This document shows, one piece after another, positions 44,253 to 54,916 of a DNA stretch of 64,000 bases. Position 1 is the first letter of the stretch; the number at the start of each line of letters is the position of its first letter. The notes under the pieces were generated by a model, which had not been told where the DNA came from, made no database searches, and saw only the letters and a program-made list of their open reading frames with translations. Made by a program: the position numbers and the translations under genes. The stretch is from Ascochyta rabiei (Eukaryota; Ascomycota; Dothideomycetes; Pleosporales; Didymellaceae). The stretch is from assembly GCF_004011695.2 (NCBI RefSeq), contig NC_082420.1, positions 434,001-498,000 on the forward strand, read 5' to 3'.

Positions 44253-46007
44253 ATGTCAATAGAGGCTGCCCTTGCAGAGATAGATGCTCTGAAGCCAGGC
44301 GAACAATTCACGTATACAGCAGTTGCAAAAAAACACAGTGTTGTAAGATCTACGTTGTCGCGAAGGCACTGAGCCATTTGCGCAGCTCCTATTAACAAGA
44401 ACATTAACCAGCAACAGTTGATGCTACAACAGGAGATAGAGCTTGTAAAGTACATAGAATTGCTTACTGCCTGTTACTTACTACCTACACAAGAGATAAT
44501 CCAGAATTTCGCGTCACTAATAGCCCAAAATCCAGTCTCCGAGAGCTGGGTTACGCGCTTTATTAACAAGTACTCCATCTATCTCATCTCGCGTTACTCA
44601 ACTGGGATGGATCGCTAACGTTACAACGCGGATTCCTACAATAAATACAAGCTCTATTTTAAACTACTGCAGCACAAAATCTCTGAATACTCTATTGAGA
44701 GTCGCTACACATACAATATGGATAAGAAGGGCTTCATGATTAGGGTCACAGGTAGAACAAAACACGTCTTTAGCAAGCGTATGTGGATAAAGGGAGAGGT
44801 TAAATTATTTATCTAAGATAGTAATTGGGATTGGCAGACGCTTATAGCATGTGTATGTGCTAATAGATCAGTAGTGCCGCTAGGCCTCATCTACAAGTCC
44901 TCTAAAAACACCATCAAATCAGGCTGGGTAGCCGAAATCAAACCAGGGGTACACTCTGTGATAGTTACATCATCTGCCTTAGGGTGGTCAAATAGGGATA
45001 TAGGCCTTGCCTGGCTTGAACAGGTGTTTGATCGCTACACTAAGGACAAGGCACAAAGCCAATGGCGGCTATTGATCTTAGATGGCTATGGATCACACGT
45101 CATAATGGATTTTATTAACTATTGTGACAACAACAGGATACTCCTAGCTGTGTTACCTCCTCACTCAACTCAGACGCTTCAACCACTTGATGTGGTGCTG
45201 TTTAAACCTCTATCAACAGCATACTCAAAAGCACTCACAACGTGGATCTATAAGTCTCAAAACAAGTCATTAATTACAAGAGCAGACTTCTTTCGACTAT
45301 TCTGGCAGGCGTGGGTGAGTAGCTTCACAGAAAAGCTAATACTTAAGTCCTTTGAGGCAACGGGTATAGAACCACTTAAACCTAACGTTATCCTCCGCCG
45401 CTTTGTTAAAACACCAGAGACCTCAGATTCAGATAAGAGCTCATCCTCTGTTTACAGTAACGAAGATTGGCTCAAAATGGAGTCGTTGTTGCGGCGTGTT
45501 GCCAAAGATCAGGGCAGCAGTGACGCCAAAAAGATGGGACAATCGATCCACCACATCTCAGTTAAAGCCTCACTCCTCCAACACGAGGTAGATGGCCTCA
45601 AAAAGACGTTGAAGACGCAGAAGAAGCACAAGAAGAAGAATAAAACCTTAGATCTACAACAACAGGAGGAATACCATAGTGGTGCTGTGTTTTGGTCTCC
45701 TTTAAAAGTAAGAGAAGCACGCTTCCGTGAAAGGATAAAACAACAAGAGGAGAGAGAGGAGAGGCTTAGAAAAGCGACTAATAAGGAAGTAGCAGCCGCC
45801 AAGAAGCTTGTTAAGGAGAAGGAGAAGGAGGAGAAGCGTGTGGCGAGAGAGGTGGCCAAGGAGGTGCGAGAGAAGGAGAAGGCTGAGGCAGCGATCCAAA
45901 AAGCCGAACGGCAGGCTGAAAAGCAACGTCAACAACAAGAGCGCAACACTGCAAAAGCTACACAACTGTCCCAAAAGGGGAAGAGAAAAGCTTTACAAGC
46001 AACCTAG
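44253..46007 (+). pseudogene. Pogo/Fot1 transposase with three in-frame stops
   Basis: One continuous frame from ATG 44253 to the stop at 46007 is broken only by TGA at 44370, TAA at 44616 and TAA at 44814. All are explainable as C to T changes (CGA or CAA). The N-terminal part is a CENP-B-like helix-turn-helix region (ENP..SESWVTRFINKY pattern). The catalytic Asp residues are visible in YNMDKKGF, LLILDGYGSH and LQPLDVVLFKPL. A long charged coiled-coil tail rich in Lys, Glu and Arg follows (about 45600-45990). In the first motif the common Glu after Asp is Lys. The protein cannot be made at full length. Confidence 0.9.
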
Positions 46008-46248
46008 CCAAAAAAGCGTCAAAAACGTGGTTAAAATAGTAATGTTGGTGATGGTAGTCCTGCGGCGCGGCCCCCATCTCCTCCACCCAAAACCACAACA
46101 CGTGGCCGCAACGTCAGACTACCAGCAAAATTCAAATAGTACATCTTTTTCGCAAGCAATCAATTACTACTACACCTTAGTTTCTCGTGATAATAGCTGT
46201 TGTGGGTGGCTCAATAGCCTCACCCTGTTTTGGTGTGATTTGGTGCTG

Positions 46249-46290
46249 GCGTGCATCACGCGAATCCGTGCATCACGCGCACGGACATGG
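46249..46290 (-). repeat. Right terminal inverted repeat of the Fot1-like element
   Basis: 42 bp identical to the reverse complement of 44163-44204, directly followed by the TA target duplication. Confidence 0.93.
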
Positions 46291-46636
46291 TAGTGCTTAT
46301 TGTTGTGGGTCATGCACGGCAAGGGGCCGTCAGCTTAGCTACCTTATCGCCGGCTGCAGACCCCTGTTCCGCGCATAAGCACCGTAGCTTGTTTTACGCG
46401 GCGCTTGGCTGCAGGCCACCACGACCATCTACGGGACGTCAATGAACGTTCCTTTGTAAGGGGTGTCATGACATAAAGACTACGCCACAAGCCGGTCAGC
46501 TCCAAGATAAGCGAAGTCGTATACCCTGCTGCGTTGATTGCATTCAGACGGTGACAGTATGGTACTATGATGTACACTACTCCAACCAAGGTACCCAAGG
46601 TGTCCCGTTGTCCAAGAGTGACGCAGCTTCCTTACC

Positions 46637-49411
46637 TCAACAGTGTCCAGCGGGGCAACCGAGACCCGTACCCCACCGGTGTCCTCCAACCCCCAGTAAT
46701 GACAAAGCGCAATTAATCGTTCCACCAATTCCCTCGCCAGCCACCATTCCAGCAGCAACGGCAATGCCGAATTCTTCAAAAGCTTGGAAATGCTTCCAAC
46801 GCCAAGCATTAGCCACAATCGTGCCTATGGCCATGGTCAACCCGTACTGTGGTGCTGGCACAGTGAACGCCAAGGCTACCATCATCATGTTTGGGTAAAA
46901 TCTTCGCGCAGCCGCCCACCTGCCCTTCAACAAGAACTGCTCCACAGCAACCATCACGCAACCGACAACAGCAAACACCAACGAGAATTCCCGGCTCGAT
47001 GCAGAGACGGGAAGGTGTGGTTCGCTAGCCGCTACTGCCACAGCTTTCCAAGACGCAATTCCCGGAGCCGGAAACTCGCAGTCGTCTTTCGATGCATCGA
47101 TGATGCAAGGATAGGCTGTGGTGAAGAGCACAAAGATGCTGGGAGTGACCAGACATGCGCCGAGCGTACCTGAGTGGGACAAGACGTTAGCGGATTATTC
47201 CTGTGCGAGGGATAGTTCCGTGAATCAGTCGACCGCTTGTATCGGCAGCCGGTCTGCTCGTCAAGAGCCTTTTCTTGCATGTTGAGGCATCCTTTGCCCA
47301 GGCTTCTCGGCAAGCGCAAAGACAGCAGATTGTCGACCATCACCTAGGACTACATACCGATAATTTGCGCTAGAAATTGCGGTCCAGGCGGTGTACGCAA
47401 GAGGAAACCAACCCTGAAGTCGCTTATGAGGTCTAGATCGAATTAGGAACTCCTCTCAGTCGTTCACATGTCATAGATCTGACCTGTAGCGTGATTCGCG
47501 CCCATACTAGTGAGCGCACCCCCGATTAGATTGATACGTTCGGTCTCCTGAACAGAGGATCCTGATGCGCGGGCCATGGCGCCTAGGGTAACTTGAGATA
47601 CCTTTGATACTGTCGTGATTGGAGTGGTGTCTTTACAAAGATCAGCTTTCAATTGTTCGTACAAAGTGCTGAGTTGCTCACCAGTAGCACCTGTTGCCTG
47701 GATTGTGATCAAGGACATAAGGAATGCAAGTACAAGCGCTACAACAGTCTCCAGTATAGACATTTGGAACTGGCTTTTTGTTAAGATGCAGGCTGCGACA
47801 ATCACGAACAATAGGGAAGACCCCCAAGCCGTGAGGCTGAAGGCTTCGTTCTTCTCGGAACAGGGCGTTTCCTCATCCTCGGTCTCGTTGCCGTTTCCAG
47901 ATTCCAATCTGGTATAGTCGTACTGCGTTCGACCAATCAAACGTGCGATGACTGGTATCGAGGCTACAGCAGAGGTACGTAGGAGATTCCAAAGAACCCG
48001 GCCTTGGAAAGCAAGTTTGAGAAAAGCTACTGTGAGCATACACACAACACCCGGCCAGAGAAGCCAGTATCGCGCGCTAGGATGTTCAGCGTTGGCAAAG
48101 CCGTCTGACATGATCGTGTAGGAGGTAAGCCCAGACCAGTATGGATCTTTAGAAACAGGCTGGCCAAAAGCTAGACCACGCGAGACGAGATATGGCCCCA
48201 TGACTCCCCTGCATCCCGGATGTGTCAGTAGGTTTTTGAGGAAAAGATTGCAGCTATACGTACCATACCAAGACAGATCCAGCGAAGAATGAGCATACTA
48301 CGTTCGGAGACACTATCATGCCAGTACCTACCATGGCTGGAGAGAGTTCAAGAACCCATCCCCAACTCTCGGCCGCGATTGCGAAAGTGGAGACCATATT
48401 GAGGCTTCTCAGCCAGCCGAATATATGCCAGTCCTGCTCGTCGTCAGTTATTTCCAGTGCTGACCTGTAGTATAGACGTGGCCGCGCTGTTACCAATAGT
48501 ATACCCTTTGCGTACTGTGACACCACAGAATGTGTCATTGCGACGAGGAAACTGATGAGTGCATATTTCATACGCCTTCCAGCAATCTTCGTTCCGCTTG
48601 CTGCAGCATGCATATTGCGAATTGTGACCGCCGTAGCCATGGCAGTTGGAAAGACCAGGTTGAGCTCTCTGGCAACATTCTGTATGAAGAATTTCCGTAC
48701 TCTACAAGTCAGCATGCTAGCACTCGCTCGAGTATAGCTCATGACTTACACGGGTAGACCGACAACAGTCCAAAAAATCCGCCAATAGCAGTCAACATGA
48801 CAATCATCAGAAAGTCTTGTGACGGTGTTTTCAGCAATTCCAGTTGGTATAGGGCAGGGATGGCCGAAACAAACGTTGCTGACATGCCACCCGATGCAGT
48901 TGCAACCGTTTGAACAATGTTATTCTCGTGTGGTCCGAAGGGAAGCTCCGATGATGCAGCCCATTTCTTCAATACCGAGAAGCCAACGATTGACTATTTC
49001 ATCCTACAAATCAGCGAAAATATTGAAGTGCAAATCATCTCGAGCAATAAATGAACCCTCGCACACGGAAGTGATAAGGACAAGGTAGCTAACCTACACC
49101 AAGTCTATTTGCAATCAGAAAAAAGACTATTCGAGGTATAAAAAGGTTTATAAGGCAGCTCACATATTCGCAGACGACATCCACCCAGTTCTTAAACCGA
49201 GGTAGATGTTTGAAGCATTAACAAGTGTGCCGCATAGCATGCCCACCACCACGGCTCTTAAGGTGATGATATCTTTCGATGAAGAATCGCCAATGTCTTG
49301 CAGAGGTACAAAGGGATCTGCTGCAACATCTCCCATATTGTGATATACCGACTGTATCTCGTTCCAATTGGCCTCTCTGTTCAATCGCGTGTCGTCTGAA
49401 TCTCCAAACAA
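46637..49411 (-). CDS. OPT-family oligopeptide transporter
   Basis: Multi-pass transporter of the oligopeptide transporter (OPT) family, which moves tetra- and pentapeptides, glutathione-like compounds or metal chelates into cells. Clear exons are 48752-about 48990, 48701-48264, 48208-47484, 47432-47358 and 47169-46637; their junctions keep frame. An upstream exon (about 49411-49157) encodes ITLRAVVVGMLCGTLVNASNIYLGLRTGW, the family's first helix. I could not fix the small join between 49157 and 48990 or find an ATG in frame: the frame starts at TTG, so a 5' exon is missing from the model. Other family segments are SLISFLVAMTHSV-like helices, GVMGPYLVSRG and FGIAVAAGMVAGEGIGG. It lies between the Fot1 element and a sedolisin gene. 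Membership of the RiPP pathway is possible but unproven. Confidence 0.78.
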
Positions 49412-50071
49412 AAAGAGCTCTACAGCCAGAATATGGCAGAGGGCGGGATTTGGAGTATACTACGTGATGTACGGAGGTATGGGCCTCACACCGGGCCGAG
49501 CGGTTGCGCGGGTGCAACCCAATTGTATCCGAATGTACATAAGCAGGTGCAATGTCGGTGCATGGCTTTCACCGCATGACGCTTATGCACAGTAACTAAA
49601 CTCCATTCACCTTGGGTTTAGCGCTGACTCCAACCACTCTTGTCAGCGCGTTGTCGAATGCGTCAGAGATGCTGAGTGCGTTTCTGTTCAGTCACTGTTA
49701 CCGGTGTGCGAAATTGGCATCGGTTACTCCGGTCCTTTAAGTGCTGATGAGACCTACGTCGCGCTTTGGAGGAAATGGTCTCGGCGGTCTTATGACGAGA
49801 TAATTAATTTCTGAATTGCGATGACGACACACAGTGGTGAAGTTCAAAGTCACGTGACGTAGACATATTGGTCACGAGGATTCAAAGTACCGTCTTGCAC
49901 ATGCGCAGGCATAATTGATGTTGGACTACCTGCAAAATTGCTCCAAGCCTTGTGAAAGGAAGTGCCAATGGACCTAGTCGCTTTCCTATCCACGCCATGT
50001 CGCGTCGCCTAGTAAAAGGTACCATATAGATGTCGTCTACAAATCCTCCTGACCCCAAGAACAACTCTATA
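49412..50071. other. Spacer between OPT and sedolisin genes
   Basis: About 660 bp expected to hold the OPT promoter and 5' exon and the 3' end of the peptidase gene. No separate gene is supportable. Confidence 0.45.
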
Positions 50072-52132
50072 TCATATGTTCTCTAGATAATACCACGGAG
50101 TTCCAAGTCGAAAGCGTGCTTTCATAGCAAGTGCCTTGAGTGCAGGGAACCACTAGATGGAAGCAATCAGTATCATGCTAATCAAGAGGATGTTGTAATC
50201 TGAGTAACTCACCGGCGTACCGAAACCCGTTGTTGGATCCCAGCCCTTCAATGCTGGGAAACCGGACGAATTGCAACCCAGATTTGATCCCCAAGTCACA
50301 TCTGTGAATGCACGATGACCAACAGCATATAGCCACGGATTAAGAAAACCTAACGGTGGGCGTCCTTCAGCCTCTAAAGCGTCGTTCACGAGGGCAATGA
50401 TAGATGCGACGGTTGGTGTGGACGCGCTGGTGCCATCTTGTAAACGAGCGGTCCCATTATATATCACCGCGTAATGATAACCCATAGCAGAGAGATCCGG
50501 AAACGCTCTACCATTCGGATTGTAAAACCCAGCGTACGTATCACCCAGCTGATCAAGATACGCTTCTACAGCATCACGTTGATACGCCGGTCGCGCGAAG
50601 ATGTTACTAAACCCCCCGCCACTGGAAAAGTTGTTGCGAGCATCGAAGGCAACGATTTCTGGCTCGAGGAAGCGTGTGGCTCCGACGGCGGTAACGTAGG
50701 GACAACTAGCGGGGAATGATGGTGCAAATTTTTGGCCTTGTCCGTCTTCGTTGCCACATTGATCTTGTCTGCCGACGCCGTAGTCGCCACTTGCTACCAA
50801 CACGGTCACACCTCGCGCTCCTAGTTGAGCGAATTCCGCGCAGACGCGACGGGCATAGTCAACGGGTACGGACTTTTCGTCTTCGGCGTAGGAAATCGAT
50901 ATTACGGAGGGTACGCGATCAAGTGTTTTCATATACCGTAGCCATGTGAGATAGGGCTCGTTACTATTCTTCGTATGATTGCCCACGATCTTGAACGGTG
51001 GTTTTCCGCCGACGTTGTAAAGGGACAGGGGAAGTGGCCAGCTGATACCGAGCACGGTTTGTGCATCTAGAGCGCCTTCGTATCCTTTGTGTGCTTTCAT
51101 TTGCTCTGGTGTGTTGGGCGATTGCTGATCTTCTGCTCCGGCGATAAGAGTGACGTTGAAAGCTTCATCGGCTCCACCGGCAGCTGCGTCTGGATGGTAT
51201 TTTTCGAGGAATAGTCGCACGTCTGAGCGGTTGGCGCTTTCGCCTATGAAATTGACAATTCCTACTCCAGCCTTTTTGTCGTTATGCACGTGATAGTCGT
51301 TGGTGCCGTAGAGAACGCGAAGGCAGAGTGGTGCTATGGCTACACGGTTGCATGCTTGCATAACTGAAGGGTTCGCCGGTAGATCAGCCGCCGCTGGTAT
51401 CTCCATCTTGCCCCGTTCAAGTATGTCTTCCTCGACGAGCTCCTGATAAGTCGGCATCCGATCTTCATCTTCCCATGGTGTTTCTGGAGCTCTGTAAAAT
51501 AGCTGAGCTTGGGGTCGCATAAACGAAGTTGTGGGTTCTATCACATCGACAACGTCTGCGATGTCTTGTGGCAACGACCACTCCAGTGTGCGTATAACCG
51601 TGTCGCCATGCTCGGCATGTTTGTATACGTAGTATTTTGCCTGTAAGAGGCGCTCGAGGCTATACACCGGTATCGATACGTATATCCAGTCACCCGCTGC
51701 TGAAATATCGATTGCTGATGTTTTTACTACCGTGCATGTAGATAACCAGCTGAAAAGCGTTTCATGGGAGCCATCAACGGGCTTGACAAGTGTCTGAATC
51801 CGTTCAGAAGATAACCACTGGCCATAGTCGGAATGGGACGGGTCGGAAGCTGTATATGATATCAGTGTCCATTGCTTTATTGACTTCCAGCTAGGTTCTT
51901 TACCTTGTCCCAGGAGCTTCTCTAATTCCTCAAATCGATGCTGTTTGAGGCCGATGGATATTTCTAGAACCTCATACGGCGGTGCGCGCCCGACTAGTTC
52001 CCATTGCGACAAGGGTTTCACTCCTCCTTTCAGAATTCGGGACGTGGTCGCCGACACATGGCCCGCACGTATGAAGAAGAAGAAGAAGAAGAGCAATAAA
52101 AGATACCAAGATTTCCTTGAGTGTATCTTCAT
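50072..52132 (-). CDS. Secreted sedolisin-type serine peptidase (S53, tripeptidyl-peptidase-like)
   Basis: Two exons, 52132-50213 and 50152-50072, with a 60-bp intron, give 666 residues. Skipping the intron would end the protein in unrelated hydrophobic residues; splicing restores GFGTP followed by WFPALKALA, as in this family. A long signal peptide (basic start, Leu/Phe run) is followed by a pro-region and the S53 catalytic domain. The Glu/Asp pair is in EGALDAQ, the oxyanion Asp in ASGDYGVG, and the nucleophile Ser in DGTSASTPTVAS. The calcium-site end FTDVTWGSN is present. Such enzymes work at acid pH outside the cell or in vacuoles. Being in the accessory compartment, it might trim the RiPP or feed peptides to the neighbouring OPT transporter; that is inference. 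Confidence 0.9.
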
Positions 52133-52606
52133 GGTTTCTCAAAAGACTTGATGTTGTGTGCACCTCAAACATCAGGTTCATCACTACGCTATCCTCGGTG
52201 TCGAGAAGTGGCGATGCGTCATGTGATCCTGCTTTTCTGCCTGCCGCCGTAGTCAGCAAGATTATCATGCGATCCGCAGGCATACCACGCTTAACGAATA
52301 AGAGGAGAAAGAAGCTTACTTAGGCTTAATTCGGGAAATGCTGGTAATGCACAGTCAACGCACTTCCTGCAGAGTCAAGCTCGCGCAACGGGCCGTTCGC
52401 GCTAGTACCAGTCTGACATATGGGTGGTCATGCATGTCAGACTATGCATCATCAACAAGAGCAACGACTAAAATCACAAACGGATGCCTCTTGATTTTGC
52501 AGCTCTGAGTGCTGCGATAAATGGACGTACTACTCTTACGCTATTTTCGTGCAGCACTTACTTGCTCCATGCCCACACTTGACACGCCAATCTCAAGCCC
52601 ACCAAC

Positions 52607-53863
52607 ATGGCGTTTCGAAAATCAAGTCTCTTCCTACTCATCTTGCATATAATATCACTTGCACTCGCGGAACCCGTGCAATACTGTCGTTTCGGTCACC
52701 GCTCTAATGCCGTCGACTTCTGCATGGGCGTCACCATGCACCACAACCACACATCCGGCGCCCACGACATGTACATGAGCTTCGCCGTAACACGATCATC
52801 TCATCTAGGCTGGACCGCCATTGGTACAGGCCCTAGCATGAAGGGAGCTCTCATGTTCATCATGTACGGCGATCCTGGCTCGGGCGTTGATCCGATACTG
52901 AGCATCCGTACGGTTGACGGACACAATCAACCGCGAGAAATTACACCGCACGACATGGGCGGCTCGGATATAAGGGTTTTACAATCGATGTGGATGCCGG
53001 CGGAATCTCGCGATTCACCTACTTCACATACGCATTCGGATGGCACAGCTATGTATGAGGCTAGAATGGCTGTTGTATGCTACGCTTGCACGCGGTGGCC
53101 TGGATCACCGATACTAGCATCAAGCTCATCCCAGGCCTGGATTTGGGCATGGAACGACCAGCAAGAATTACCAGTTTACTCCTTTGACGCCAATCTTCAG
53201 ATGCATAAGCATCACGCTGGCAACGGGGGGTGGGGTGTCTTCTACATGGACCTGGTGCGTTCTGTGAGCGACGCGGTGAGAAGACCGTCTCTTCCGCCGT
53301 TGCGACTGGGAATCTCGACGCTGGGAACATCAGATACACCGATTGGTGCCTCGGGGCTGTTGGCCTCGCTAAAGGCCAACGCACTTGTCAATGCCCATGG
53401 CTTCTTTATGGGCGCTGCATTCATGTTGTTGTTCCCGGTGGGGGTAGTAGCGATCCGATCGGGATCAACAAAGGCTTTCAAGTATCACTGGGTGATTCAG
53501 GTAGTTGCCATGTGCTTTGTGGTTGTAGGGGTTGTCACTGGTCTCAAAATTAGTGGCAACAAGATCACGGTTCCTCATCAATGGGTAGGTTTGTTCGTTG
53601 CAGTCGCTCTTGTAGTCCAGAGCGTGCTAGGTCACCGCCATCATGTCTTGTTTTTGCGTATCAAGCAGCGAACCTGGATATCACATTCTCATATTTGGTT
53701 GGGGCGCTTGGTACTGTTTGCCGGTGCTGGGAATATATTAAGCGGGATGATACTAGTTGGTCAGGGTAGACTTTTCACTTCCCTTGTGGGTGGTTTTGTT
53801 TTTCTAGAACTAGTTGGACTTGGTCTCTGGCCGTGGATAGTGAAGCGACGTACCAAAAGATAG
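52607..53863 (+). CDS. DOMON-cytochrome b561 protein (CDH-cytochrome-like)
   Basis: One exon, 418 residues. Signal peptide (FLLILHIISLALA), then a cellobiose-dehydrogenase-type cytochrome (DOMON) domain at about residues 22-195 (YCRFGHRSNAVDFCMGV, LGWTAIGTGPSMKGALMFIMYG). Heme-ligand candidates are Met in this region and His further on. A Ser-rich linker leads to a cytochrome b561 core with five membrane segments. Its b-heme His residues lie in VNAHGFFMG, FKYHWVIQ, VPHQWVGL and SHSHIWLGR. The protein should pass electrons across the plasma membrane to an extracellular acceptor. A link to the RiPP oxidases as an electron donor is speculative. Confidence 0.88.
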   Translation: MAFRKSSLFLLILHIISLALAEPVQYCRFGHRSNAVDFCMGVTMHHNHTSGAHDMYMSFAVTRSSHLGWTAIGTGPSMKGALMFIMYGDPGSGVDPILSIRTVDGHNQPREITPHDMGGSDIRVLQSMWMPAESRDSPTSHTHSDGTAMYEARMAVVCYACTRWPGSPILASSSSQAWIWAWNDQQELPVYSFDANLQMHKHHAGNGGWGVFYMDLVRSVSDAVRRPSLPPLRLGISTLGTSDTPIGASGLLASLKANALVNAHGFFMGAAFMLLFPVGVVAIRSGSTKAFKYHWVIQVVAMCFVVVGVVTGLKISGNKITVPHQWVGLFVAVALVVQSVLGHRHHVLFLRIKQRTWISHSHIWLGRLVLFAGAGNILSGMILVGQGRLFTSLVGGFVFLELVGLGLWPWIVKRRTKR

Positions 53864-54234
53864 TGGCCCTGAAACGAATTGGATCTTGTAACTCAGCTGC
53901 AAATATTAGCAATGGCTATATGCATTATCGTGGCATAAGACATTCTCTGTTCTTTCTCTGCACGTGGTACGTGAAGTTGTTCACAAAACGACCGGTTATT
54001 TGATGTTTCCTTCGTCACTTCTAAACGAGAAATCTAGACATCGCCATTTTTCATCACACCAACTATCGTGTGGCGCAGTATCGACTCAATCATAATTCTC
54101 TAGATTGATTTGCTACCTCAGGACATCTGAGCCAAATAGATCCTCTCTAAGAAAATCTTACTAACAGGCTACCATGGGGGATGGCGCTAATTTCTTCGAA
54201 ACACGAGGAACATGAAACAATCATAAGTGACGTC

Positions 54235-54562
54235 TTACACGCTACCCTTCCTTTGGCGAACAGACCGGATGTACTCAATCATATTCTTTTGAGGCTTGCG
54301 GTTGCCGGCTAGGATTTCCTTTTTGTTATGCGCAACCATGTTATCTTCGCCTGTAATAGCATAATCTAGCTATTCTTACGTGGAACTAGCGCATCAGACC
54401 CAAATAGAAAATGCTGGCAGCGAAGAAGGAATATGTATAGCCAGTGGCGAAACTGTGTATGTGTTAATCCGCAGAAATTGACTTTATTAAGGTGCGTTGG
54501 TAATCTTACGGATGTCTACCTCCGCTAGAGATATCGATTGTGTTTAGAGAGACGCTTTTCAT
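54235..54562 (-). pseudogene. Short spliceable remnant of a membrane protein C-terminus
   Basis: On the - strand a three-piece frame can be spliced: LPGFMKSVSLNTIDISS..RHP, then FATGYTYSFFAASIFYLG (one membrane segment), then EDNMVAHNKKEILAGNRK..RQRKGSV, ending at 54235. The first intron has a good donor (GTAAGA); the second is weak. The upstream side runs straight into an AT-rich tract, so any 5' exons are lost. The layout (Pro-Gly-Phe, a last helix, a charged tail) recalls the C-terminus of a permease such as the NCS1 type, but this is a guess. Confidence 0.3.
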
Positions 54563-54890
54563 AAAGCCGGGGAGTGGAGGTGCAGAGCCTATAATAAAAG
54601 CCTATAATAAGAGCGAAGAATAAGCGCCAATCTGTAGCGTATTTAGCCAAGTAGCAATTTATGGCGTCAAGGTGAAATATTAGTTGAGTAAAACAATAAC
54701 ACTATAACTTAGGAAGTAAGTCTACAGAAGATTCTCCTTTATACACTTTCTCTAGTACAATCTTAAACTTACTCTAGCACGATCTTACTATAGCATAACT
54801 GACTTAGCTATATTCTCTCCAGAACTAGTATGTAGCTACTTTTTAGGCATAGTTCTGTTACATTGTGAGATTTTGCTCTGTTCAGCAATT
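54563..54890. repeat. AT-rich RIP-like tract
   Basis: About 330 bp with repeated CTATAATAA, TTAG and ACTTA words, flanked by the remnant at 54562 and the 3' end of the decayed transcription factor at 54917. It carries no frame. The rest of 53864-54234 shows no gene. Confidence 0.6.
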
Positions 54891-54916
54891 CAAATGGTAA
54901 TTTACTCGAGCGCCTC

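Larger units (their letters stand above)
44163..46290 (+). mobile_element. Fot1/pogo-type DNA transposon (2,128 bp), inactivated
   Basis: The element is flanked by TA target duplications (44161-44162 and 46291-46292). It starts and ends with a perfect 42-bp terminal inverted repeat beginning CCATGTCCGTGCGCGTGATG; the similarity extends imperfectly to about 60 bp. The inverted repeat itself holds two copies of CGTGATGCACG. The inside encodes a DDE_1-type transposase with three in-frame stops. TA duplications, the transposase family and the length all agree with Tc1-mariner superfamily, pogo/Fot1 branch. The perfect termini mean it was active fairly recently. Confidence 0.93.
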
